Shown here in pieces: positions 35,385-46,208 of a DNA stretch of 64,000 bases. The DNA comes from Callorhinus ursinus (lineage: Eukaryota > Chordata > Mammalia > Carnivora > Otariidae). The stretch covers positions 1,040,879 to 1,104,878 of the forward strand of contig NW_020312967.1 of NCBI RefSeq assembly GCF_003265705.1, in the 5' to 3' direction. The notes under the pieces are model-generated. The model was not told the origin of the DNA, ran no database searches, and worked only from the letters and a program-made list of their open reading frames with translations. Numbering within the stretch: position 1 is the stretch's first letter; each line of letters opens with the position of its first letter. The position numbers and the translations under genes were made by a program.

Positions 35385-35553
35385 TTTCCCCCTTTTTTCC
35401 CCAAGTTTTTCTTCAAATTCCAGTTAACATACAGTGTACTATTAGTTTCAGGTATTGAATTTAGTGATTCAACAATTACATACAACACTTGGTGCTCATC
35501 ACAAGTGCCCTCCTTAATACCCATTTCCTATTTAACCCATTCCCCCACCCACC
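35385..35553 (-). mobile_element. Very short 5'-truncated L1 (3' UTR only), with TSD
   Basis: About 170 bp of antisense carnivore L1 3' UTR ('ttccagttaacatacagtgt', 'ttagtttcaggtattgaatt', 'tcatcacaagtgccctcctt') behind a T-rich tail. TSDs 'tagtgatctgattt' (35371-35384) and 'tagtgatcagattt' (35554-35567) differ at one base. Confidence 0.92.
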
Positions 35554-35567
35554 TAGTGATCAGATTT

Positions 35568-36738
35568 AAAAATTTAGAAGAGACCATCTAATAGTTTATA
35601 CCAGGGGAGTTTGCATCCTAATGGAGACAGTTGCAATCCAAATCAATTTATAATTGTTGCAAAATTTCATTCAGAGTGTACCAATTCAACAAGTACACTG
35701 GAGAATATTTCTGGCCTATGCTGTTACCAGGTAAGCAAACAAGTTCTTTCTGAGAGGCTATTCTATGGGTAGTCGATTCTTCGAAGTGTTTCCTCCTTTT
35801 CTATAGGTTCTTCCTTATTTTAATTTTGAGTACAATCTCAGCACACAGGATTTACAAAAGTTCTGCATTTTTTTTTCTTTTCTTCCTTATGTAATGTTGT
35901 GGCATTGCAATGTGGGTCTGTGGCACCTTGAGAGAGACAGAGGTTCATTCATCAAGCTCTTTAAGTGCAGGTCAATCAGTCAAGCTCAAGGCTAAGCTAC
36001 AAGGTATGTATATCGTCAAAGCTAGACCTACTCAGTCTAGACATTAACCCAGCAAACGTCCAAATTCTAATTAGCTTTCTCTTTAACCTCATTTTACTTT
36101 CTCTTCCCATTTTCATTGTGTGAATTTTCAAGCTGTTAATAGGATAAAATTGCTTCTACCTTTGTTTGCAAGATATGTCATTTCAAAATTTAATATCTGA
36201 AAAATGTCCAAAGGGGAATTTCATTAGATACACTCCATTCATTAGTAGAAAGGTTATTGAGGTTCTCTATAGAGTATATGTACAATATAAGGATCTTTTT
36301 GTTTGTTTCTTGCTTGTTTTATTCTTTTTCATTCTTGTCTTCTAAACCTAACCATATTTACAAATGTATAATTAGATATATTTGATACATGCAGAAGTCC
36401 ACCAGTATAATACAAAAATTGTGCAGTTAAACATTTTGAAATTTAAGTTAAAATCTCTGGTACATTACACGTGTGTTCATGTATTGTTCAGTATGATTTT
36501 AATAAATTATAGGAAAATTGATGGCTGGACTAAGTAACTTCTTCAGTAATTTTAAAATCCTCAGATGTATAAAATATAATCACTGTTGCAAATTATAGTG
36601 TTTCATATTTCTAAAACATGATATTTATTTTATGATTCTCAAGTTTCAGGTTATATTCGAAATATATTCATTAAAATGTTACTCCAGATTTTGGGTATTT
36701 TCTTTAGCAGTACCTGGATAATGTAGAGGGAATTATTA
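35568..36738. other. Unassigned, apparently unique sequence
   Basis: Complex AT-rich sequence. No repeat, exon or RNA gene recognised. Confidence 0.4.
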
Positions 36739-36740
36739 TA

Positions 36741-36789
<49 letters not shown>

Positions 36790-36842
36790 TTATATATTGT
36801 TTAAATGCATAAAATATATATATATTATATATATAATTATTA
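36739..36842. repeat. (TA)n microsatellite with self-complementary flanks
   Basis: A long TA run followed by 'aattattatatattg' and further TA blocks. The sequence is largely palindromic. Confidence 0.96.
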
Positions 36843-37956
36843 TAACCAATCAACATTTGTTATAAATAGTTACTATTCTACTTAGTAAGAAAGCATAGCA
36901 CTATTGCTATACTTAATATTTTACTTTTGAGTAGTCATAGAAAATGCTTTAGTATGTATTTTAGGCAGAGAAGAGATACTAGGATTTGAAAAGTGGTTTT
37001 AGTTTAAGAGAAAAAATTTTGGATTTGTTGTTTTTTGGTTCACTTTACTCAAAAGTCTTTTCTTAACTAGTGAGCCCAAAATGTCAGGTCTGTAATCCCA
37101 GAAAGAGCTTTACCAGGTGTGTGTACTGCCAGGATCACATAGTTCAATAAGCTGTATTATCTGTCTCTTCTCAAGCCAGGTACTGCTGCTGTAATCATAA
37201 CCCTTGAAATGTATGGATAAATAGAGTTCCTTTATCAGAAATGTGTAACTTCTCATTCACGTTCCTCAAGAGACTCTTAATGGTTAAATTATGGTAAAAT
37301 GAGCAATTTCTTTTTCCCTCTTTATTTGAAAACAATAAATTGTACTCATGATTTCAAGATTTCTTTCCAGTCCCTCATTAAATTGGCTCCCATGTTATGG
37401 AAAGTCCCTTGTGAAAGGTATGTTTCCAAAGGAGATTTGTTTCATTGAACTCTCAGTCAAGTCCTCTCCTTGAGCTTTGTTATTGCCTTTTGACCCAAGT
37501 AGAGCCACAGAGATGACCCATCTCTTCCTGAGATTATTTAATAAATAATTTTCTGTTTTCCCTACCCATGATAATTAATAACAATTCATAATTAATCTTA
37601 TTATTACCTCCATATCTAATGGACTCATATGCAGGTCCTACTTTGGATTGTCATGTGGAATAGATTAGACATTTTATAATACTTCTGAAGTGTTTCCATA
37701 CAAAAAAGCCAAATTATTCACCTAACCAGAACTTTTGTTTTGTTTTATTTTCCAAAGACTGGGATATACTAGATAAAGCATTGTCCTTCTCTACCATGAA
37801 CCATAAAATTAAAGGCAATAATGAAGTTTTTCAGGATTTATCAAGACTTGATTTGGTTACTGTAATAAAATATAGGTTCTCGGGTAATTTAACTGAGTTT
37901 AAACTCATTCTGTAAGTTTTTTTCACATTTTTTCTTTAAAAATCTCTCTCCAAAAT
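36843..37956. other. Unassigned, apparently unique sequence
   Basis: No recognised transposon or exon up to the TSD of the inverted L1. Confidence 0.4.
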
Positions 37957-38409
37957 TCCACATTCCAAATTTTTTTTTATTATGTTCAGTTAGCCACTGT
38001 ATAGTACACATCATTAGTTTTTGATGTAGTGTTCAATGATTCATTGGTTATGTATGACACCCAGTGCACATCACAACCTGTGCCCTCCTTAATACCCATC
38101 ACCCTGTTACCCCTCCCCCCACTCCACTCCCCTCTGAGACCCTCAGTTCATTTCCCGGGGTCCATAGTCTCTCATGGTTCATCTCCCTCTCTGATTTCTA
38201 GCCCCTCAGGTTTCCCTCCCTTCCCCTATGGTCCTCCATGCTATTGCTTATGTTCCACATATGAGTAAAACCATATAATTGTCTTTCTCTGCTTGACATA
38301 CTTCACTTAGCATAATCTCCTCCAGTTCTATCCATGTTGATGCAAATGGTGAGTATTCATCCTTTCTGATGGCTGAGTAATATTCCACTGTATATATGTA
38401 CCATACCTT

Positions 38410-38609
38410 TTTTTTTTTTTAAAGATTTTATTTATTTATTTGACAGAGAGAGACACAGCGAGAGAGGGAACACAAGCAGGGGGAGTGGGAGAGGGAGAAG
38501 CAGGCTTCCCACCGAGCAGGGAGCCCGATGCGGGGCTCGATCCCAGGACCCTGGGATCATGACCTGAGCCGAAGGCAGACGCTTAACGACTGAGCCACCC
38601 AGGCGCCCC
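38410..38609 (-). mobile_element. Can-SINE nested in the inverted L1
   Basis: Near-consensus, antisense. TSDs 'tgtaccatacctt' (38397-38409) and 'tgtaccacacctt' (38610-38622) both lie in L1 sequence, so it inserted after the L1. Confidence 0.96.
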
Positions 38610-38683
38610 TGTACCACACCTTCTTTATCCATTCATCTGTTGAAGGGCATCTCAGCTCCTTCCACAGTTTGGCTGTTGTGGAC

Positions 38684-39049
38684 ATTACAGATAAAGGGCT
38701 GATATCCAAGATCTATAAAGAACTTCTCAAACTCAACACTCAAAAAGCAAATAACCCAGTCAAAAAATTGGCAGAAGACATGAACAGATACTTCTCCAAA
38801 GAAGACATACAAATGGCTAACAAACACATGAAAAAATGCTCAACATCATTAGCCATCAGGGAAATACAAATCAAAACCACAATGAGATACCACCTTACGC
38901 CAGTTAGAATGGCTAAAATCAATAAGACAGAGAACAACAAATATTGGTGGGGATGTGGAGAAAGGGGAACCCTCTTACACTATTGGTGGGAATTCAAGCT
39001 GGTACACAGCCACTCTGGAAAACAGTATGAAGGTTCCTCAAGATGTTAA
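38684..39049 (+). pseudogene. L1 ORF2 C-terminal fragment in the inverted segment
   Basis: Encodes '[19 protein letters not shown]' through '[19 protein letters not shown]' and '[18 protein letters not shown]'. Compared with the intact copy at the left edge, the CX3CX7HX4C motif has lost two cysteines (first to Tyr, last to Phe). The frame breaks after 39049. It is non-functional. Confidence 0.88.
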
Positions 39050-39384
39050 AAATAGAGCTACCCTACAACCCAGCAATTGCACTAGTAGGTATTTACCCCA
39101 AAGATACGGATATAGTGAAAAGAAGGAGCACATGCACCCCCATGTTCATAGCAGCAATCCACAATATCCACATTACAAATTTTAAAACTCCCTTCATTTA
39201 GTTTTGACCAATTCTGTAAGAGGAACAAATAAAATATTTTTCGTCCTAGTCAGTCATGTTTTCTTTGGTCAAGTCCATTTTAATTTTCCTGTTTTATTCC
39301 TTTGGGATTTTTCTAGATCATGATCCTTCACACTAAAAGTGATAGGGGAGACATTAGCTAAACATTTTTTTCCAGACTACACTT

Positions 39385-40066
39385 GATGTTTATAGCAGCA
39401 ATGTCCACAATAGCCAAACTGTGGAAAGAGCCAAGATGTCCATTGACAGATGAATGGATAAAGAAGATGTGGTATATATGTACAATGGAATATTATGGAG
39501 CCATTAAAAGGAATGAGATCTTGCCATTTGCAACAATGTGGATGGAACTGGAGGGTGTTATGCTGAGCGAAATAAGTCAATCAGAGAAAGACATGTATCA
39601 TATGACCTCACTGATATGAGGAATTCTTAATCTCAGGAAACAAACTGAGGGTTGCTGGAGTGGGGGTGGGTGGGAGGGAGGGGGTGGCTGGGTGATAGAC
39701 ACTGGGGAGGGTATGTGCTATGGTGAGTGCTGTGACTTGTGCAAGACTTCTGAATCACAGATCTGTACCTCTGAAACAAATAATGCAACATATGTTAAGA
39801 AAAAAAAAAGAAGAAGATAGCAGGAGGGGAAGAAAGAAGGGGGAGAAATCGGAGGGGGAGACGAACCATGAGAGACGATGGACTCTGAAAAACAAACTGA
39901 GGGTTCTGGGGGGGGGATGGGTTAGCCTGGTGATGGGTATTAAAGAGGGCATGTACTGAATGGAGCACTAGGTGGTATACACAAACAATGAATCATGGAA
40001 CACTACATCAAAAACTAATGATGTAATGTATGGTGATTAACATAGCAATAAGAAATTTTTTAAAAA
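39385..40066 (+). mobile_element. 5'-truncated young L1 (ORF2 end plus 3' UTR)
   Basis: Starts 'atgtttatagcagcaatgtc' inside ORF2, reads the last ~78 codons to the ORF2 stop at 39617-39619 ('MYHMTSLI'), then the 3' UTR with G-rich tract 39662-39684 and the end 'ggtgattaacatagcaataa'. The tail is short and mutated. No convincing TSD was seen. It lies about 200 bp from the inverted L1 in the opposite orientation. Confidence 0.93.
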
Positions 40067-40089
40067 GAGTATAGGTGAAATGCCAAAAT

Positions 40090-40150
40090 AGATGATAGAC
40101 AGATAGATAGACAGATAGATAGATAGAAAGACAGATAAACAGATAGGCAG
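40090..40150. repeat. GATA/GACA microsatellite
   Basis: Interrupted GATA and GACA units shortly after the L1 tail. Confidence 0.93.
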
Positions 40151-41019
40151 AAGAGAGTGAGAGAAAATTTGTACCTCCCCTAGTTTGTAACTCCATTAAC
40201 ACAGGGTACATTATACTTTTAGTAAATATGGAATTCAAGACGTTAAGAATAAAAGGAAATAATTCATTAAGTGTTGATAGGTTTTCATTCTAGATCTTTT
40301 TAAAAATATTCATTGCAAAATAGCTCACCAAAATGGAATTCTTAGGAAAGCATCTAGCCTTATTTTTCTGTTAAATATATCAGAAATTTTATGATTATTC
40401 CTTAAATTAGACCCATGATTTTTCTTCTCTTCATTCTTTGTCTTACCTATATTGGTTTGCCCCAAGTTGCTGCTCTTTTTCTGAGAAATACAGCTTATTA
40501 CATAAGCTGAAAAATTATGTTAGTAACCAAGTAACACTGGCAACCACTAAATGAATTTTATCCCATTTACTCTCTAAAAAAGTATTGTGGAATTGGCATA
40601 CAAGTACAATTTAGGAAGAATTTGTAAAAGTGGGTCTTCAACTTTTCTCTAACCTAAATCTGAGTTTAGAGTGTGACTCTACTGTCTTCTTTCCACTGGA
40701 TAGAAAGGTGGTATAGAGTTACATTTATGATTTGATCTGTGAATGATAATTGCTCATTCAAAACGATAGCACTTTCTCTTTCCCTCTTTTCAGAAATCCC
40801 ACCATTATTCACCAATAGAAAATTATAGAAAAAATGGGAGAATACATGAAAGCGGTATCTTTAATGAAATGTTATTGTTTCCTCATTTTAGATTCTTGAA
40901 TTAGGAAACAACTTAAAATTAATGTATATATTTGATTCGAAAGTATTGCTCATATTTCACCCTCACAAAATGTTATTAAATTAATAGTGTTAATAAATTA
41001 AAACTACGATATTTATTTA
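40151..41019. other. Unassigned, apparently unique sequence
   Basis: AT-rich, complex. No repeat or exon recognised. Confidence 0.4.
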
Positions 41020-41440
41020 TATTTACTGAGTCCTGGCTATCTAATTCCTACAAGAATAGTTTGAGATAAGAGTTTTTATTCTGATTTGCAGATAACAATG
41101 TTGAGGCTCAAAAAGTCTAGGTAACCTCCTCAAGATCATAATGGGGAGGGGTGCCTGGGTGGCTCAGTCATTAGGTGTCTGCCTTTGGCTCAGGCTATGA
41201 TCCCAGGATCCTGGGATCGGGCCCCGCATTGGGGTCCCTGCTCTGCGGGAAGGCTCTTTCTCCCTCTCCCACTCCCCCTGCTTGTGTTTCCTCTCTCGCT
41301 GTGTCTCTCTCTGTCAAATAAATAAATAAAATCTTAAAAAAAAAAGATTATGGTGGAGAGAGCTGAGATTCAAACACAAATCTGTTTTATTCTAGAGCCT
41401 AAGGTCATAACTGCAATACTTTACTAACTCCTAAAGGCTG
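41020..41440 (-). mobile_element. MIR, split by a SINE
   Basis: The left part, 'ttgcagataacaatgttgag' and 'ctaggtaacctcctcaagat', and the right part, 'agctgagattcaaacacaaa' and 'gagcctaaggtcataactgc', are successive pieces of an antisense MIR (ancestral 'cagatgaggaaactgaggc', 'gttaagtaacttgcccaagg', 'gctgggattcaaacccagg'). The SINE at 41149-41344 separates them. Confidence 0.78.
41149..41344 (+). mobile_element. Can-SINE, full length, nested in MIR
   Basis: Starts 'ggtgcctgggtggctcagtc' and ends (AAAT)n plus A. Worn TSDs 'agatcataatggggag' and 'agattatggtggagag' flank it. Confidence 0.95.
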
Positions 41441-41459
41441 TTTAGATATCCTAACAAAC

Positions 41460-41620
41460 ATCAGAAAGGTGTCAAAAAAGGTTAGAACTAGAAGGGATAT
41501 TAAAGATTGTGTGATTTTAATGTGGAGAAATAGAAGTCTATAAAGGCAATGTCCCTAATGTCATATTCTTATTTAGTGGCAGAGGTCACATATCTTCCCA
41601 TTCAAGCACTCACTGAAGAA
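41460..41620 (-). mobile_element. MIR/MIR3-like fragment
   Basis: 'ggttagaactagaagggata' followed by 'gagaaatagaagtctataaa' and 'ttagtggcagaggtcac' fits an antisense MIR-class element. It is diverged. Confidence 0.45.
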
Positions 41621-42180
41621 AGTCCCAAAATAATTATTTATAATTTTATTTGAAATCCTTTTGACATTATTACTTCTACAGTGTAGGAAATTCTTATGAT
41701 CCTTATCTATTTACTCTCTTCCTACTGCTTATTCTTAAGCTACTCAATTTAAAAATAAACCCATTTTTTTTTTCAAAGAAGAAATTTTTCAGAGAGTTGG
41801 TTGCAAGCATGGTTGTTTTAAAAATTTGGGGAAAAACTTGAAAACCTGGTCTCTAACTCTTTGGTTATTCTCTAACCTAAGTCTGAGTTTACAGTCATTA
41901 CTTATCATCTTTTCTTCCTAGCAATTGCTTCCTAAACAGCAGGTAAGAAAGAGGGAAATGTCTGCTTCCATAAATATGATATCTCAAATTTCTCAGGACT
42001 ACACTCATTTCCAATAATTTGTCAGAGTTTAACTTCTGTTAGAACACAGCAATTCATGAAAAACCATCGCTTCCTTCATAACAAGAAAATAAATTTTTTT
42101 AAGACATTCAAGAGTGTGGGTTAAAAAAAAAGTTTAAACAAACTTAAGTTCTAGAGAAGAATAAAGAATGAGATCTTGGG

Positions 42181-42279
42181 GGATGGGGTGGGACCTGGGT
42201 GGCTCGGTTAAACGTCTTCCTTTGGCTCAGATCATGATCCCAGGGTCCTGGAATCAAGCCCCGTGTTGGGCTCCCTGCT
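42181..42279 (+). mobile_element. 3'-truncated, tailless Can-SINE with long TSDs
   Basis: Only about 99 bp: the 5' head ('gggacctgggtggctcggtt') to just past the B-box region ('gttgggctccctgct'). The CT-rich part, (AAAT)n and A tail are all absent. Even so, 17-bp direct repeats 'aagaatgagatcttggg' (42164-42180) and 'aagaatgaaatcttggg' (42280-42296) abut both ends with one mismatch. This resembles tailless, 3'-truncated retropseudogenes described in mammals. Later deletion of the tail would have to stop exactly at the TSD and is less likely. Confidence 0.88.
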
Positions 42280-42634
42280 AAGAATGAAATCTTGGGTAAA
42301 TGCACATTGTGAAGTCTTTCTTCTCTTGGGCATTTTCTGAATGTGGGCATTGAAAGAAGAATCGAATCCACTGGGGTAGCAAGAAATTAGGAGAGTTTTT
42401 AATAGCCATGTAAATGGAATGATTGGCTGGCAATGGGGCAGAGCCTGTTCTTTCTACCTATAAGACCTCTCTCAGAAAGTATTTACCAGAAGTGTGGCAT
42501 TGTAGGATCCTGGGGACTATACTGGAAAGGGAGAAAGGTCTTCATAGTCTTATACTTTGATCCTAAAGTCCTGCTAGAATGATGTGCCTATAATATACAT
42601 AACATGGATCTCATTCATACAACATTCAAAACCA

Positions 42635-42839
42635 GGGGCACCTGGGTCGCTAGATCAATTGAGGCTCTGACTCTTGATTTCAGCTAAGGTCATGATCGCA
42701 GGGTCATGAGATCGAGCCCCACACTCGGGGTAGAGTCGGCTTGAGATTCTCTCTCTCTCCCCCTCTACCTCTGCCCCTCCCCCAACTCATGCGCACTAGC
42801 AGCCTCTCGCCCTCAAAAATAAATAAAATCTTAAAAGAA
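42635..42839 (+). mobile_element. Can-SINE, older subtype
   Basis: The head 'ggggcacctgggtcgctaga' is followed by 'gctctgactcttgatttcag' in place of the younger 'gtctgccttcggctcagg'. TSD 'aacattcaaaac' lies on both sides (from 42621 and from 42840). Confidence 0.93.
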
Positions 42840-42989
42840 AACATTCAAAACAAGACATAATTAAAACAAACTGAAATAGCACACCCATTGCTGGAACAGC
42901 ACAGCTTCTGGGTAGATCAATATATATTCATCTCCTCACCTTGCTGCCAGAGAAAGGAAAGGGTGTCCTCTCTCTGGGGGGGAAATATT

Positions 42990-43460
42990 TCAGTCTCTTT
43001 GTTTTTTTAAAATATATAATATCTGACACACATCCACAAATTGCAAGACATGTGAAGAAGCAGGAAAATATAACCAAAAATTAACAGCAAAAATAAGAAT
43101 TAGAAATAGATACAAAATTGCCTCAGGGGTTAGAATTAGTAGACAAAGAATTTAAAACATCAACATATCAATAACATATCAAAATATGTTGAAGAAAACA
43201 GAGGCAATGATAAATGCAATAGCTGAAGAAAAGAATCTTAACAAAGAAGTAAAAACAAAAAAAGAAAATTATATAACTATAAAATAAAATGCCTAAAATT
43301 AAGAGTTTTTGGATAGATTTAACAATAGGTTGACAGCGGAATGAAATACCAGTAAATTTGAACTCAGGTCAATATAAGTTATAAAAACTGAAGCATAGAA
43401 ATAAAAAGAATGAAAAAGAAAAGAGTAGAGCATCAAGTAACTTGTCCTACATATATATAT
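42990..43460 (+). mobile_element. HAL1/L1M 5' or ORF1 remnant
   Basis: 'tgtgaagaagcaggaaaata', 'gacaaagaatttaaaacatc' and 'atgataaatgcaatagctga' resemble ORF1-proximal sequence of HAL1/L1M. No continuous frame remains and the boundaries are soft. Confidence 0.5.
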
Positions 43461-43624
43461 AATTTGTAGTTATCAGTAGAACACATATTTTTCCTTTCAA
43501 AAATGATGTCTCCAGATCTATGATGGTATGGGAGGGGAGAAGAACAGTCTGGTTTTTTTTTCTTTTGTTCTCAAGATGAGGGACATAACATTATTTTTTC
43601 TCTCCCAAATATAAATTCCTTGAG

Positions 43625-43786
43625 TATATTAATTGAACTATTTATGAAATCTTACTGTGTTCCAGGTTTTGGGAATATATAAGTGAATAACTGCTGCATT
43701 CTAGGGTCTGGAGATAGGTTAGTGAACAAAATAGATAAACTCTCCATGTAAATATTTTATTTTCAAGTGGAGGGAGACAGAAAAGA

Positions 43787-43830
<44 letters not shown>

Positions 43831-44260
43831 GTGTGTGATATGTGCTTAAAAAAAAAGTCAAGCAGTAAAAGAAAATACAGTGTACACAAGAGATGGAAGA
43901 CTGTGTAATGTTTTAAGTAGGATGGTCTGAAAATGCTTCTCTGGTGAGTTGACATTTGAATAGATACTTGAAGAAAGTGAGGTGACATGCCATGAAGATA
44001 ACTTGGAGACTGTTTTCAGCAGAAAAGATGATAGATGCTCAGACAGTGAACCAGAGGCATGCATGCTATGTTGAAGGAATGGCAGAGTTCAGCCTGGCTC
44101 CAGTGGAGAGATCAGAGAGAAAAGGCAAGAAAGTTAGCAAGAGCTAGGACTAACAGGGCAGTTTTGCCACAATAAGGACTTGGCCTTTACTTTAAAAGAA
44201 GTAGAAAGCCACTTATCTGACATATTTTAAAAGAATATTTCTGCTCTTATGTAGAAAGGC
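43625..44260 (+). mobile_element. L2-like ancient repeat
   Basis: 'actgtgttccaggttttggg', 'gtgaacaaaatagataaact', 'ggtgagttgacatttgaata', 'gaagaaagtgaggtgacatg' and 'aaggacttggcctttacttt' follow the order of a well-known old mammalian repeat I associate with L2. The GT array at 43790-43836 sits within it. The family name is uncertain. Confidence 0.5.
43790..43836. repeat. (GT)n microsatellite
   Basis: A nearly pure GT array with a single GC interruption. Confidence 0.97.
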
Positions 44261-44824
44261 AGAATTGAGGGGGTAGAAACAAGAACAATTAAGAAGTGAT
44301 AGTCCAGTTAAACATGATGGTGGTTGGGCAACAATGGTGGTAATGGAGGGGGAGAGATGTAATCAGAACTTAAATATAATTTTTAGGTAACATTAACAGC
44401 ATTTATCTCATTGATATAAGAGAGGAAAAGAGGAATTAATACATGAGTTACTTATAGCTGTTTAAAATATTAGTAGTTAATAATTTCCTTCTTAATGGTT
44501 TCCTAGAAATGTTTTTGAAAAAATAATTTTGCATCAAAGTAAACATAAAATGTGTTGAAACAAGTATCTACCATGTGTGGTGAAGGAAATACCAGTGCCA
44601 GGTATTTGTAATCCTTAGTTGAGATTAAATAAACCAATTTTTTAAAATTCACTGATCCATCTGATTTTTCTGCACTCTTCTGTTCTAAAAGGTCATCAGC
44701 CACCCTATTTTGCTTTCATTTATCTACAAAACTCAAATACTTAGTTTGTTACCTATTCCAGAGGCTCTTCATTGTCTTTGCTAAGATATATACACTGAAA
44801 TGCACAGAACTTGACAAAGCTCTT

Positions 44825-44878
44825 CAAATATATATATATTATATATATAGTATACATATATATATAATATATATATAC
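44825..44878. repeat. (TA)n palindromic tract
   Basis: TA blocks separated by 'ttatatatatagtatac'. Largely self-complementary. Confidence 0.94.
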
Positions 44879-44899
44879 TCTCCAGCTCATCCCACTTAA

Positions 44900-45260
44900 T
44901 ATAAAAACATTTTTAGGAAAGATCAAGGAAGTTTTCTCTTATCTCTCCAGTTAGTTCTAATTCCCTATTTGTAATCACTATTCTGATTTCTATCACTGTA
45001 GATTAGCTTTGCCTAATTTCAAACTTAGTTGATCTTGCTTCTTTTACCCAACATAATATTTGGAGACTGATCAATATCATTTTGTGTATCAGTTGTTGTT
45101 GTTTTTAATTAATGCTGGGGAGTATTTCGCTATAAAATGTATCCTAATATGTTTACATATTCTCTTGTGAATTGATATCTGGGTTGTTTTCAGCTTGGGG
45201 CTATTGAAAATAAAGCTGCAATATATATTCTTATACAAATGAGATTTCTCATTTTAATTT
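44900..45260 (-). mobile_element. L1M fragment, ORF2 end/3' UTR
   Basis: Antisense phrases 'ctgatttctatcactgtaga', 'ttagctttgcctaatttcaa' and 'gttttcagcttggggctatt' match the reverse of an old L1 3' region. Both ends are truncated. Confidence 0.72.
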
Positions 45261-45689
45261 ACTTCATTTTGTAATCTCTTCATAGGGAGCAGGAGACAAA
45301 ATTAGGGTTTGTATAAAGCAAGATCAATCCAGAATCCTTGAAAGGAACTCCTTTGTTTTCTACTAAAATAAAAATTATCTTTAAAAAAGGAAACTTTGAA
45401 GAAAATATATCTGTTTCAGGCTCTTTCCTGGTAAGGATTTAAAAAGAAAGAAAAAATTATCTCTTGATAAACTGTATCTAGCTCTCACACATGGCTATGC
45501 TATCTGGGTGTTCTGAAAATCCCTAAATTGGAATTTTAATTTTAAATTAGTCTAGATTGTTTGTTTATCCAGACACCTAACAGAAGCAAAACCAAATCCT
45601 TAATGGAAAAGTGATGTTTAAGAGCAACTTTCAAAATTTACTACAACGTTCCAAGGAACACATCTCCCATCCCCCTCCCCCTTCCCCAC

Positions 45690-46150
45690 ACATACATACA
45701 CAAAGGACATAGTTGAAGAAACAAGATAGTATGAATGAGAGTTGTTGAAGCAATAAACTCAAGAATCAGTCTCACAAAGTTTGAATATATTGGAATTATC
45801 AGATAGAAATCATTAAAAATTTGTTTACTACGATTGAAGAAATGAAAAAGGGTATTGAATACACTATGAAACACACACACAAAAATGACCAAATTTGAAA
45901 AAGACCCAATATAACATCTAAAAATGAAAAATTATAATAATTAAACTCAAATGTCAATATGTAGGCTTAACAGAAAATCAGATACAGTTGGAAAGGAAAA
46001 TTCATAAGCAAGCAAGTAGATTTAAAAAGACAACCTAAAATGAAGCAGAGATGGATAGGAAGTAGAAAGTGTGAAAGAAATGTTGAAAGACCTGGATAAT
46101 GCCATAAAGCTTTCTAATTACAGAGTTTCAGAGGGAGAGAATAAAGAACA
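45690..46150 (+). mobile_element. L1M/HAL1 5' UTR-ORF1 remnant
   Basis: 'ggaattatcagatagaaatc', 'gattgaagaaatgaaaaagg' and 'aggcttaacagaaaatcaga' resemble the upstream region of old L1 elements. It is degenerate and without an open frame. Confidence 0.5.
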
Positions 46151-46208
46151 CATAAAAATGTGCATCTCATATTTCAAAATTACAAGTTGCTTTGCTTTTC
46201 CTTCCTGA

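Larger units (their letters stand above)
37973..39166 (-). mobile_element. Young L1 with 5' inversion (twin-priming structure)
   Basis: 37973-38682 is antisense: tail, 3' UTR and end of ORF2, stopping at 'tttggctgttgtgga'. 38683-39166 is then sense ORF2, from 'cattacagataaagggctga' to 'catagcagcaatccacaat'. Read on the minus strand this is [inverted upstream part][sense 3' part][tail], the classical result of twin priming. TSDs 'tccacattccaaattt' (37957-37972) and 'tccacattacaaattt' (39167-39182) bracket the whole structure with one mismatch, so both parts came from one insertion. A SINE later inserted at 38410. Confidence 0.92.

Noticed and set aside
39166..39384. Reading 38684-39165 and 39385-40066 as one plus-strand L1 interrupted by 220 bp
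   Set aside because: The TSD at 37957-37972 and 39167-39182 ties the first piece to the antisense 3' part instead, and the two sense pieces overlap by about 25 nt of L1 sequence.
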